From: Telopea speciosissima
Taxonomy: Eukaryota; Streptophyta; Magnoliopsida; Proteales; Proteaceae
Reading direction: 5' to 3'
DNA length: 64,000 bases
NCBI RefSeq assembly: GCF_018873765.1
Contig: NC_057921.1
Coordinates: 23,099,784 to 23,163,783 of the forward strand
The notes under the pieces: generated by a model
Told to the model about the DNA's origin: nothing
The model's input: the letters and a program-made list of their open reading frames with translations, nothing else
Database searches by the model: none
Program-made: the position numbers and the translations under genes
In this document: positions 57,901-64,000 of the stretch, piece after piece
Layout: each line of letters opens with the position of its first letter
Position numbering within the stretch: position 1 is the stretch's first letter

Positions 57901-60255
57901 AGGTTCTACAAGCCAAAAGCCCTAGCAGGAAGGTTAGCGTTTATGTAGAGTAGACTATCCCTCTATAGTGAGGGTAGATCTGATTAGGATGACCGACTGG
58001 AGGAACATATGGAGACAAAAAAAGGGATAGAAAGATGGATTATGGTTTCTTCTTTGGTAAAAAGTATATAGCAGTATGCCAAGATGAATTCTGTGTGTTT
58101 CTTCTTTTGGATTGGTGAGTCCATCCAAACCAGTTGCGCTACTAGGTGTCTGGACCAAGTTCAATCTGAAGTATGGTTAGGCTGGTCTGTCCCCTGCCAC
58201 ACTGAAGCAGGGAATGAAGCCTGGATTATCAATAGGATACTAGATGCATATTATTCTATAAAGAAGTGAATATCTTTCTTATGCGAGCTATATTACAGGT
58301 GTTGTGGAAAATAATGAGCAATTACTGTTGCCAAAATCCCAGTTATGTCATTTTAGCTACTGTTTTCTTTAATGTGAATTCTTTTGGCCATCTTTTGTAA
58401 TTGGGTAACATGGAAGAGTTAAAACCAAAATTTTATGAGATGATACCAATCCAAAATTTATTGTCATATAGTGGAGTTTTAGTGTGTGGAATCGTCATCG
58501 ACTTGAGGAGCCAAAGATTACTGCAATTTGTTAATTAGTGTTGAAATTATTTATCCACCCATGTCTCCCTTTGAATAATCCATTGTGTTAAAGCTCTTGT
58601 ATGATATACATATTGTTTCCTCCCTTTCCTATAAGGTCAGCCGTTTAGGGGAAGCGGTTCCAACATGGTATCAGAGTAGGCAGGGATCACGGTATCAAGT
58701 CCCTCTGGGAGTGGGCAGGTGTTGAAATTATTTATCCACCAGTTGAATAGTCCGCCGTGTTTGGGCTCTTGTATGATATACATATTGTTTCCTCTCTTTC
58801 CTACAAGGTCGGCCTTTTGGAGGAAGCGGTTCCAACAATTAGCCACAAACAAACCTAGCATTGTCTAAATATTTCCGTCTGATGGATGTAATTTTTACCA
58901 TTGATTGGGTTTGGTACTATAAAATAGGGTTGAATGGCAAAACAAAACCTGTGTTGCCAACCCCATTTAGTTGGCAAAGGCTCAGTTGAGTTAAAAGTTT
59001 TGGATACGGTGCTGCTACATTTATTTTTTGGTATTAAAATCTGTTTCTTTCTACCTTAACCTTGTTTTATTCCATCAAGCATCTTAGATCCCATTTCTTA
59101 CTGCAACCTATCGAATCTTAAGTTATATGATACATCCAAGTTTCCAGTTTTTGAAAATTTTAATAAATTCTGCCTTGAAGCAGCTCTGGCACCATTCCTT
59201 CTTTGTCGAAGCTCTCCCCTGGTCAGGCAGCTTATCACTTCCTTGCTGGCTATCAGAATGGGAAGTTTGTACCTGTTTATAGCAAGGGTCCCTCAGCTAT
59301 TGATCCTCTGGAACTTGCAAAGGCCCTCTTATCTAAGGTCTGGACAAACCCCCACAAAAAAAAAAGGAACCTACTTGTTTGTGCAGTTGTCAACGTTAGC
59401 GTTTGATATTTTTCAAGGTTTAATTGATCTTGCTTATTGTTATAACACTTGTGTTTTCTGTATGATTGTTGCAGATGAATGAGAAGCAGCTTCCATCTTT
59501 CCTAATTAACCTCAGTGAAGGAGAAAAGAAAGTGACAGGTAAGCTAGAGGGGAATATTGGTGAGGAATTTGAAATTTCACGTAATGTAGTCCACCTATGG
59601 ATTGAGTTGCCTTGTGCAACTTCCCTGTCACCTTTGATGGAAATGCTGGTAGATTGGGGTTGACGGTGTAAGGGAGAATTTTGACGAGTCGTGCGAAAAA
59701 TATTTCTACCCCAAAGTTCTTATGTTGTCAACTGAAACAATTCTGTGTTTTATTGGTCTAATATTGAGTGCTTAGGAGCTTTTGTCAGTCTATTATTGGT
59801 CTATGAACCGTCTAGAAGAACGAAAAAGAAAAATCTCATGGGTCACTGATTTGTAGACACAAGATATTACTGTTCTTTGAGAGCAACTATATTACTGTTT
59901 TTTCTTTTTGTAAATTTTGCTTTGGGGTACTTCCAAACGATACTTAAAAGTCCTTTTCTATTCTGCCATTTATTTCTGGAGCCCATTTTTGAAGCAACTA
60001 AAGTAACCCTTTATGTTTATGTAGGCAAGGAGCTGATTAAGCTGGCAGAATCCACACTGTCCAAGACTATATCTCCTTTTGAACCTAAAGGTAGCTTCTT
60101 CAATCATCATTCCCTTTTCCTTTCTCCTGGTCAACAGGGATAACTGTAGTTTACTGAATTTGTTTTATAATTTCACAGCTGGGGATCTCCAATCAAAGTA
60201 CAAGAGCTTTATTTCTGGTAAGTTCCAAGAGCTTCCAGAGGAGTTCTTATTCTGA
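27852..60255 (+). CDS. Mitochondrial PEPCK (ATP)-like protein lacking the P-loop, 11 exons, 450 aa
   Basis: Exons: 27852-27971, 34834-34889, 42743-42867, 43018-43112, 45553-45758, 46114-46302, 46389-46589, 59184-59337, 59475-59538, 60025-60090, 60179-60255. They sum to 1353 nt in one frame with a TGA stop. Residues 1-41 are Arg/Ser-rich without acids, ending RQY before AASASLAQ, a typical mitochondrial presequence with Arg at -3. Residues 130-355 follow [18 protein letters not shown] resembles the LFVxDxFxG strand, and residues 320-355 ([27 protein letters not shown]) align without gaps to the VIFLTADAFGVLPP and YHFLSGF region. PEPCK normally makes phosphoenolpyruvate from oxaloacetate and ATP. 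Here GLSGTGKT is replaced by APEDDLQS (277-284), the kinase-2 DD segment is absent and the protein is shorter than the usual 530-670 aa, so catalysis is unlikely. Function unknown. Intron 4 is GC-AG. The ATG context is aaaaATGA. I see no TATA box. Confidence 0.85.
27972..29590. other. Intron 1, left part: no element recognised
   Basis: Ordinary T-rich intronic sequence. The only open frame of note is a 77-codon minus-strand one at 28437-28670, which I cannot assign. Confidence 0.5.
29596..30005 (+). repeat. 5' LTR of the intron 1 element
   Basis: Starts tgatgtagatac and ends cccttctcca; 410 bp. Matches the 3' LTR closely, for example in the gaagagcctgcgtggct and atatgtaatcttttatttt blocks. 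Confidence 0.88.
30595..30746. mobile_element. 152-bp MITE of the CATAGTTRTCA family, 8-bp TSD
   Basis: ctcacgag occurs at 30587-30594 and 30747-30754. Inverted ends are catagttatcaagg. The interior repeats GCCATGGCG and AAGGCG motifs. The 8-bp duplication fits hAT. It sits in the interior of the intron 1 LTR element and therefore inserted after it. Confidence 0.88.
31118..31770 (+). pseudogene. Retropepsin-like frame of the intron 1 element, active site lost
   Basis: [20 protein letters not shown] resembles the retroviral-type protease pocket in which a D-S/T-G triad precedes A-S-x-N-F; here it reads D-E-R. A later [15 protein letters not shown] segment resembles the LGxxWL region that follows in gypsy proteases. 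Two further frames continue the sequence to the polypurine tract. No zinc knuckle, RT or integrase is present. Confidence 0.55.
31772..33843 (+). repeat. 3' LTR of the intron 1 element, split by a solo LTR
   Basis: Runs 31772-31801 and 33464-33843. Joined length is 410 bp, the same as the 5' LTR. Confidence 0.85.
31802..33463. mobile_element. Solo LTR-like insert, 1662 bp
   Basis: Begins tgtaacgccccc and ends gggtattaca, flanked by aacct and aaccc, a 5-bp duplication with one change. It interrupts the 3' LTR of the intron 1 element. No coding domain; the 117-codon frame at 32807-33160 is a CT-rich shadow. The tgt(a/c)acgcccc start recurs at 63540. Confidence 0.78.
34834..34889 (+). CDS. PEPCK-like gene, exon 2 (residues 41-59)
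   Basis: A 56-nt exon between tgtag and GTAATT, coding [18 protein letters not shown]. It carries the probable presequence cleavage point. Being so short inside two long introns it is easily missed by gene finders. The intron after it (34890-42742) is 7.9 kb. Confidence 0.75.
35079..35186 (+). repeat. Au-like SINE, 3' portion
   Basis: gaaacagcctctcttgcgaa, ggtaaggctgcgtaca and cctcgtgcactgggatgctc followed by a T run are the hallmarks of the 3' half of the plant Au SINE. The tRNA-related 5' half is not present. Confidence 0.75.
36018..36267 (-). repeat. 3' LTR of the copia element
   Basis: 250 bp; carries about 21 extra bases (near 36231-36251) absent from the other LTR, plus scattered substitutions. 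The LTRs are therefore clearly diverged. Confidence 0.9.
36275..41747 (-). pseudogene. Copia gag-pol, interrupted and frameshifted
   Basis: Order on the minus strand: gag (41747-41235) starting [10 protein letters not shown] with ITNFKQWKK; protease with [12 protein letters not shown] (about 40660-40620); integrase with [29 protein letters not shown] and [16 protein letters not shown] (40169-39650); RT with [20 protein letters not shown] (about 38740-38680) and SLYGLKQS, then after the inserted [22 protein letters not shown] and the RNase H block with ADMFTKSL (37339-36275). Stops and frame changes between segments make it non-functional. Confidence 0.9.
37350..38601 (-). mobile_element. Solo LTR inside the copia RT, 5-bp TSD
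   Basis: gactg occurs at 37345-37349 and 38602-38606, splitting the YGLKQ-SPRAWF stretch. On the minus strand it starts TGATGTAG and ends CTACATTA. It shares its middle part (aggttaaggattgggttaag and ttgattaataaaa) with the LTRs at 50509 and 52678. Contains a short tttagggttagggttaggg tract near 37451. Confidence 0.85.
42326..42557 (-). repeat. 5' LTR of the copia element
   Basis: 232 bp; contains the same GAA-rich start (plus-strand view) and the gtgaagggtaaaacaggaaa block as the other LTR. Confidence 0.9.
42743..42867 (+). CDS. PEPCK-like gene, exon 3 (residues 59-101)
   Basis: Acceptor tgcag, donor CAG/GTAACA. Codes [18 protein letters not shown] and a Lys-rich continuation. The following intron is only 150 bp. 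Confidence 0.85.
43018..43112 (+). CDS. PEPCK-like gene, exon 4 (residues 101-132)
   Basis: Acceptor ttgtag. The donor is CAG/GCAAGT, the standard consensus of GC-AG introns. Contains [14 protein letters not shown], where true PEPCKs have the substrate-binding TGRSPKD motif; the Arg-Ser-Pro is not conserved. Confidence 0.85.
43113..45552. other. Intron 4 with LTR-like debris
   Basis: GC-AG intron of 2440 bp. From about 44180 to 45170 the sequence resembles an LTR of the type with gggtctatttatatgtaacc and a tgaatgaatggaat polyadenylation-like region, followed by CT-rich DNA. No TSD or ends were resolved. No coding domain. Confidence 0.4.
45553..45758 (+). CDS. PEPCK-like gene, exon 5 (residues 133-201)
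   Basis: Acceptor follows a ten-base T run (tttttttttag). Codes [18 protein letters not shown] and [16 protein letters not shown], which parallel the PEPCK segment ahead of the FIRP motif. Donor AAG/GTAACA. Confidence 0.9.
46114..46302 (+). CDS. PEPCK-like gene, exon 6 (residues 201-264)
   Basis: Codes [18 protein letters not shown], matching the PEPCK FVAFNLxxxxQLIGGTxY strand. The catalytic Tyr and Lys pair (WYGGEMKKG in E. coli) and the MHCSANVG histidine are not kept ([10 protein letters not shown] and LPLSARLLVSG). Confidence 0.9.
46389..46589 (+). CDS. PEPCK-like gene, exon 7 (residues 264-331)
   Basis: Acceptor tttcag, 86-bp intron before it. This exon holds the P-loop position ([10 protein letters not shown] at 277-286) and a short substitute for the nucleotide and metal region. 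Donor TAG/GTAAAC opens the 12.6-kb intron 7. Confidence 0.9.
47650..49179. mobile_element. hAT-like non-autonomous element in intron 7
   Basis: Ends are catggaactaaaactcg and, reversed, caaggaactaaaactcag. Flanks are gttgttaa (47642-47649) and cttgttaa (49180-49187), 7 of 8 bases equal. Inner sequence repeats ctcgagatctc-like motifs. Another element is nested at 48090-48515. No transposase frame is readable. Confidence 0.75.
48090..48515 (+). mobile_element. CATAGTTRTCA-family element, nested copy
   Basis: Inverted ends are catagttgtcacggcg and, reversed, catagttgtcatggca. The left 130 bp matches the reversed right end of the element at 54842-55576. The centre (about 48297-48440) is a minisatellite of agaaatcgaagagggaaag units that gives a Lys/Arg/Glu-only reading frame. 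Flanking 8-mers (ggtcaaac and accctgtg) do not match. Confidence 0.7.
49481..50190 (-). pseudogene. RTE-type LINE, 3' end fragment
   Basis: On the minus strand the segment reads [24 protein letters not shown] residues, then [18 protein letters not shown] and [10 protein letters not shown], the C-terminal part of plant RTE ORFs. Below it the tail motif ggtcggctacatggatcc (reversed orientation relative to the ORF is not needed, since it is read on plus) occurs at about 49507 and, altered, at about 49723. Only the last part of the ORF is present, with frame breaks upstream of 50111. Confidence 0.75.
50509..51020 (+). repeat. LTR of the TGATG(C/T)AG family
   Basis: Starts tgatgtagataagtcac and shares gggcttattttag, tttttgagtcctctatataa and ttgattaatgaaa with 52678 onward and with the reversed 37350-38601 copy. 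The right edge is uncertain. Confidence 0.6.
51200..51786 (+). pseudogene. Retropepsin-only remnant of an LTR element
   Basis: Across shifting frames the stretch carries gypsy protease-region residues: [26 protein letters not shown], a Cys-His-LL-G-like segment and a KNTYTF-like segment. The active-site D-S-G is not readable. A purine tract (agaggagaat) ends at 51786, just before an LTR start. Confidence 0.6.
51787..52152 (+). repeat. LTR-like sequence starting tgatgcagtgac
   Basis: Follows a polypurine tract and resembles the intron 1 LTR in layout: tgatgcag start, tgtaatctttcatttt block, a ggagtcttagttttacaact segment and an aataatattgagttgag region. The right edge (cctcatcgca) is a guess. 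Confidence 0.55.
52678..53560 (+). repeat. LTR of the TGATG(C/T)AG family, second copy
   Basis: Starts tgatgcagatacatcacc. Contains aaccgattcggtgtttttgtt, cctgataggttaaggatttg and ttgattaatgaaaagc, matching the 37350-38601 solo LTR in reverse. A 66-bp-spaced pair of tttgatccaat(c/t)(a/g)acaccttgc motifs lies at 53225-53305. The right edge and TSD were not resolved. Confidence 0.6.
53561..54841. other. Intron 7, noncoding stretch
   Basis: No domain. From about 54232 the sequence gatcgggcaacccaagaggg plus ggtgaattgggtg resembles the start of a plant LTR type also suspected at 16757. The element was later interrupted at 54842. Confidence 0.35.
54842..55576 (-). mobile_element. CATAGTTRTCA-family element, 8-bp TSD
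   Basis: gtttgggg occurs at 54834-54841 and 55577-55584. Inverted ends are catagttgtcatggcg and, reversed, catagttgtcacgtcg. It contains a perfect 20-bp palindrome, catgtcgatatatcgacatg, near 55513-55532 and many GCCATGGCG-type motifs. No ORF. Relative to the copy at 48090 it is inverted. Confidence 0.85.
55585..58533. other. Intron 7, noncoding repeat debris
   Basis: No coding domain found. The gtggttcagcaacttgc motif near 56293 resembles the ggttcggccaatacttgcc motif in the 16757-18053 insert, which suggests fragments of the same LTR type. Short CCGGT/ACCGG-rich sequence runs from about 56740 to 56970. Confidence 0.35.
58539..58837 (+). mobile_element. TRIM retrotransposon, 299 bp, complete with TSD
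   Basis: attag occurs at 58534-58538 and 58838-58842. LTRs are 58539-58665 (127 bp) and 58720-58837 (118 bp), both starting tgttgaaattatttatccac and ending ggttccaaca. The primer-binding site tggtatcagagt follows the 5' LTR immediately. The 54-bp interior ends with a purine-rich ggagtgggcagg. There is no coding capacity. Confidence 0.95.
59184..59337 (+). CDS. PEPCK-like gene, exon 8 (residues 331-382)
   Basis: Acceptor gaagcag; joins exon 7 in phase and completes the gapless [13 protein letters not shown] match to PEPCK. Codes [19 protein letters not shown]. The donor AAG/GTCTGG is weak; reading on would stop at 59404-59406. Confidence 0.85.
59475..59538 (+). CDS. PEPCK-like gene, exon 9 (residues 383-404)
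   Basis: Acceptor ttgcag, donor CAG/GTAAGC. Codes [19 protein letters not shown]; the Met is internal, since phase 0 splicing runs into it. Confidence 0.85.
60025..60090 (+). CDS. PEPCK-like gene, exon 10 (residues 404-426)
   Basis: Acceptor atgtag, donor AAG/GTAGCT. Codes a helix-like [20 protein letters not shown]. Confidence 0.8.
60179..60255 (+). CDS. PEPCK-like gene, last exon (residues 426-450)
   Basis: Acceptor ttcacag. Codes [20 protein letters not shown] and ends EEFLF then TGA. A strong donor-like GGTAAGTT lies inside at about 60217-60224 but must be ignored for the frame to close. Confidence 0.85.
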
Positions 60256-60405
60256 AACCATTCAGCATTGTATCTTATTGTTTCTTGATGATAAAAATGT
60301 GCACATTTTATCTAATTATAGATTGACTTGCATTTGTGAGAATTTTGTAGCCTCACATTTTTTTTTTTGGGGAAAAGATAAATGAAGTACCTGAAGAAAA
60401 GTATG

Positions 60406-60411
60406 AATAAA
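60406..60411 (+). promoter_or_regulatory. Candidate polyadenylation signal of the PEPCK-like gene
   Basis: aataaa about 150 bp after the stop codon, in T-rich sequence. Plant signals are loose, so this is only a candidate. Confidence 0.3.
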
Positions 60412-60497
60412 ATTAACAGTTATATTTCCCCTACCGTATTTTTAGTCCTTTGACATTTATTTATTCAATCTCTTTGTAGTCGTACAAAACTCAAAAC

Positions 60498-61239
60498 TAA
60501 GGGTGTCAAGGAGTAACCAGGAACCAAATACCGAATCTGGATCCTGACCAAATAACCTGAATCGATCAGGACCGAATTTAATATGGTTAAGTCTTGGATC
60601 TGAAAATGTCTTTATAATTCAGATCAGATCGGATCGGATCGGATCCGGATCTAACCGAATACCCACCTTAAAAGTTAACTTAAAATCCTAGTAGTGTATA
60701 GGTTTAGAAACTAAAACTGTCTTCTTTTTGTACTCTGTAATCTACTGAATGTGGTAGTTTTTAGAACTGTTGCTTGATGGAGGATTTAATAGTAAAAAAC
60801 TCAGGTCTCTTCATGAATTGATAGTTATAATAGAACTTGAAAATAGACTCACTTTTATGTCAATCTGTTCCAATTAAATTAATATTATTTTAATTAAAAT
60901 ATTCTATCAATATTTCTTTTACTTAAGCATGTCATATATTTTGTTCTCAAATTTGTGTTTTGCCTCGTCTCCTAAATATCAGAACTGAACGAGAATTGAA
61001 TGGCATAAACGAATTTAAATTGGATATAGTAATCGAATGCAATAACCAGATAAGAACTGCATACAAGAATGAAGAACTGAATTGTATTCAGATCCGAATC
61101 AAACCGATCAGGATTGGATAGAGTATTCAATTATAGAACCGATCCAAGACTTGGTTCGAATTTGGATCTCACTGCCACTGTTTGGAACCGAACCGGATCC
61201 GAATCGAAAATCCGATTCTGTACCCAATTGACACCCTTA
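60498..61239. mobile_element. hAT-type MITE, 742 bp, 8-bp TSD
   Basis: ctcaaaac occurs at 60490-60497 and 61240-61247. Inverted ends are taagggtgtcaa. The interior is rich in GGATC/GATCC and GAACCGAAT motifs, including a (ggatc)n run near 60630. No ORF. It begins 243 bp after the host stop codon. Confidence 0.9.
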
Positions 61240-61247
61240 CTCAAAAC

Positions 61248-62110
61248 TGACAAAATGCTAATTTGAAAATTAAAATGAACAATTGTCGACTTTGGTCATC
61301 ATTTATTAGTAGTCATGGTTATGAAAAGGCGTATTATTTCAAATGACTTTTAGGGGTTGGGTTGGGGTGAGTATATCTTCAATATTTCTTGGAGTTTTCT
61401 CAAAAAGGCTGTACGTAAAGGCTGTACTTTAAGGCATCCACAGTAATGCCATTTTTCCTGCCTGGGCCAACAAGTAAGCATGGCTGCATGGTAGTTGCTA
61501 GGATGAAGTGTAACTATTTTCTTTCTTATTAAACTTACAAATTTTAGTTTCCAAAAAATTCGATTGAGAGAGACAGTACAGTTGTTTTTCCAAGCTTGTG
61601 TTCAACCATCTTCCTCCTTATCGTATATTATAATATACAATATGGGAAAAAAATCCTTGCTTGGTTGCGCCCCCTATGCCATCTCATAAGGCAACATGAA
61701 ATGATGACCTTGCTCCTGGATACCAAGCCGCACTATACCATTGCCCTAGAGTCCTAGACAATGGTGTAGAGACCATCCAACCAAGCGGATATCTCTTGCC
61801 CATATAATATATATAATATATAATAGGGAAATTTCCATCTCCCACCCTTGGGGTTTCAAAGAATTACGTCTACCACCCTTGGGATTTCATCTATTTCATA
61901 AACTTCCCTTGTATTTTGAAAGATTCTTACAAACGTACCCCCACCGTTAGATGAGAACAGTTAAGTGATGATGTCATCACCCAAATATTAACTAAATGAC
62001 CATAATACCTTTAATGAAGGTGCTTTTACAAATTTACCCCCATTTATTTATAGCCCTACCCTGTTGGTTAATTTCTCTCTCCTCTTCCACTCCTTCCTCT
62101 TATGCTGGAG
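61248..62110. other. Noncoding downstream DNA
   Basis: No gene seen. At 61828-62050 a block with cacccttggggtttca and accccca motifs, spaced like the MULE-like termini at 24830-25575, may be another such terminus, diverged. Confidence 0.35.
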
Positions 62111-62117
62111 TCCCCTG

Positions 62118-63539
62118 CTATTGCCCGAGTAGCCCTCGGAGACCCCTTCCGCTGCTACTCCCTCTACGGCTATCTTCTCCTTCCCTTCCTTTTACCTCTT
62201 CTTCTTCTTCTTTCTCCTCTTGCAACCCCTTTCCTGCAAATGACCTCTTGCAACCCCAAATGACCTCACGAATCCTTGCCTTCCAATCAGCTCTATTTAA
62301 CGTCATACTAGGAACAAGACCAAAACTATGCATGTCTTTCCTCATCACTTTACCTAGGGTCATTTTAGTCCTGCCCCTAGCTCTTTCAAAGCCTTCAATC
62401 TGAATCAAGTCACTCCTCCAGACTGGAGCATCCGCCACCCTCCGTTGAACATGGCCATTCCACCTCAGGCGACTTTCTCATAGCTTATCTTGAATCGGAG
62501 TTACTCCCAAACCAGCTCTAATATGATCATTCCTTATTTTATCTTTCCTGGTTTTGCCACTAATCCATCTCAACATCCCCATCTCCGCTACACTTAGCTT
62601 ATCTATATGACGCTTCTAAACCACCCAACACTTCGTGCCATACATCATAGCCGGGCTTATGATTGTCTTGTAAAATTTACCTTTAAGCTTTAAAGGGATC
62701 CATCGATCACATAACACTCCGGATGCACCTCTCCACTTCAACCATCTTACTTTAATCCTCTGTGAGATATCATCTTCTATATCACCTTTCTTACTGATAA
62801 TTGATCCTAGATACCTGAAAAGGCTACTTTGCGGAATCTCCATATTATCAATTTTCACTCCTTCATTATCCGTCCCGATGTTGCTAAAGTTACATACCAT
62901 ATACATCGTCTTCGTTCTACTTATCTTAAAACCTTTTGATTCCAAGGTTTGATCTCTATAATTCTAGTGTAGCATTAATTCCATCTTTTGTTTCATCCAC
63001 CAAAATAGTGTGATCAACAAAACACATGCACCAAGGAACTTCATTTTTTATGTCTTTGATTAGCTCATCCATGATGAGTGCAAACAAATAAGGGCTTAAT
63101 GCTGATCCTTGATGTAACCCAAATATAATTGGAAATTCACTACCTTGACCCTTCACGATTCTTACACTAGTCACCACACTATGATACATATCTTTAATTA
63201 TGTCTACTCACTTACTTGAAACATTTCTCCTCCCTTGCACATGCCCGATTAAATATCTAGGAACTCTATCATAAGCTTTTTCTAGCTAGGTTAATAAAGA
63301 CCATTTGGAGATCCTTATTGCTCTCTTTAAACTTTCCAAGAGTCTCCTAAGTAGGTTAACTTTTATTGTGGATCTTCCTGGCATAAAACCAAATTGATTT
63401 TCCAAAATGGTGGTCTCTTTTCTCAAGTGTGTTTCAATAAACCTCTCATAATTTCATAATATGACTCATTAGTTTTATACATTTGTAATTATTGCAACTC
63501 TGGACATCACCTTTATTTTTTGTAAATCAGGACTACAAA
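62118..63539 (-). pseudogene. RTE-type LINE reverse transcriptase, truncated and broken
   Basis: Minus-strand order: NNYKCIKLMSH, ENQFGFMPGRST, EKAYDRVPR (about 63530-63245), DMYHSVVTSVRIVKGQ, GLHQGSALSPYLFALIMDEL (63189-63040), a catalytic box reading FVDH in place of FADD, ESKGFKISRTKTMYM, YLGSIISKKGDIEDDI, WRGASGVLCDR and AMMYG (62945-62616), then RRVADAPVWRSD and FERARGRTKMT (about 62450-62350). Stops and frame changes separate the blocks. The left end runs into Ser/Arg/Glu low complexity. The 5' end is cut by an LTR start at 63540. Confidence 0.85.
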
Positions 63540-64000
63540 TGTCACGCCCCCATCACAATAAAGGACATATTACAAGAAAAGGGGTGACTGGGAAGACAGA
63601 TGTCATTCCAATACTACCAAGATCATAGATACAGTGTCTGGATCCACAGCCTACCCAATATCAAGGCATGATAATGTCAGAGAACTTAACCTAATGGAAT
63701 AATTCATTCCACAATAAACAGATTGAATTTAGCGGAAGCGTAAATCATTTTTTAAAAAAAATCGAATAATACAAGATGTTTGTCCACTAGTGATATCATA
63801 TATTGCAGCTACTATATCCCGTATTCATAAAAAAAATTCTATAAATTTATGCATGGAGTTCGTACATGACTAAAGATGAATACAAAAGTAAAGATTTAAA
63901 TCACGCCACAGGGGCACCATTCTTGGGTGTACATCGACATCCAAGTCCAAGTCACTAGCTCCACTCGATTCGCATCCTAGGAGCTCATCAAGAGATTACC
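63540..64000 (+). repeat. LTR start, continues past the window
   Basis: tgtcacgcccccatcac abuts the broken RTE element and resembles the tgtaacgccccc start at 31802. Sequence such as agcggaagcgtaaatcat fits gypsy LTRs of this type. The end is not in the window. Confidence 0.5.

Noticed and set aside
60630..60655. (ggatc)n run as a possible regulatory site
   Set aside because: Part of the MITE interior, which is GATC-rich throughout.

Overview
This window is nuclear DNA of a flowering plant. It is AT-rich and has T-rich intron acceptors. It carries the usual angiosperm repeat set: Athila-like Ty3/gypsy, Ty1/copia, MULE, hAT, L1-type and RTE-type LINEs, an Au-like SINE and a TRIM. I cannot place it to family. 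Very long introns packed with transposons suggest a lineage with expanded introns.

Only one intact host gene can be assembled. It is an 11-exon, plus-strand gene at 27852-60255 (CDS 1353 nt, 450 aa, 32.4 kb of genomic DNA) for a mitochondrially targeted relative of ATP-dependent phosphoenolpyruvate carboxykinase (PEPCK). Every splice phase closes to one open frame. The protein keeps PEPCK fold landmarks (residues 331-355 align without gaps to the region around the YHFLSG motif) but lacks the P-loop, the kinase-2 acidic pair and other catalytic residues. It looks like a pseudoenzyme.

Layout. 1-5880: decayed Athila-like pol, UTR and complete 3' LTR. 5881-7227: part of another LTR into which that element seems to have jumped. 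7228-10300: noncoding repeat debris. 10318-11281 (-): A1 aspartic protease pseudogene. 12240-13640: two blocks of minisatellite repeats. 14985-19772 (-): MULE transposase pseudogene split by an LTR-like insert. 20664-23940 (+): 5'-truncated L1-type LINE with target-site duplication (TSD) and poly(A). 24830-27760: cluster of MULE-like termini, a hAT element, a 119-bp palindrome and a 754-bp foldback that ends 91 bp before the host start codon.

Within the host gene, intron 1 holds a small non-autonomous LTR element (29596-33843) with a MITE and a solo LTR nested in it. Intron 2 holds an SINE end and a full copia element (36018-42557, minus) with a solo LTR in its reverse transcriptase. Intron 7 (12.6 kb) holds a hAT-like element with a nested repeat, an RTE end, several LTRs starting TGATG(C/T)AG, a second CATAGTTGTCA-type element and a 299-bp TRIM. 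Downstream are a 742-bp hAT-type MITE (60498-61239), an RTE LINE (minus, 62118-63539) and the start of an LTR cut by the window edge.

Most elements were delimited by reading TSDs and terminal repeats by eye. All domain assignments come from motif recognition, without any database search.
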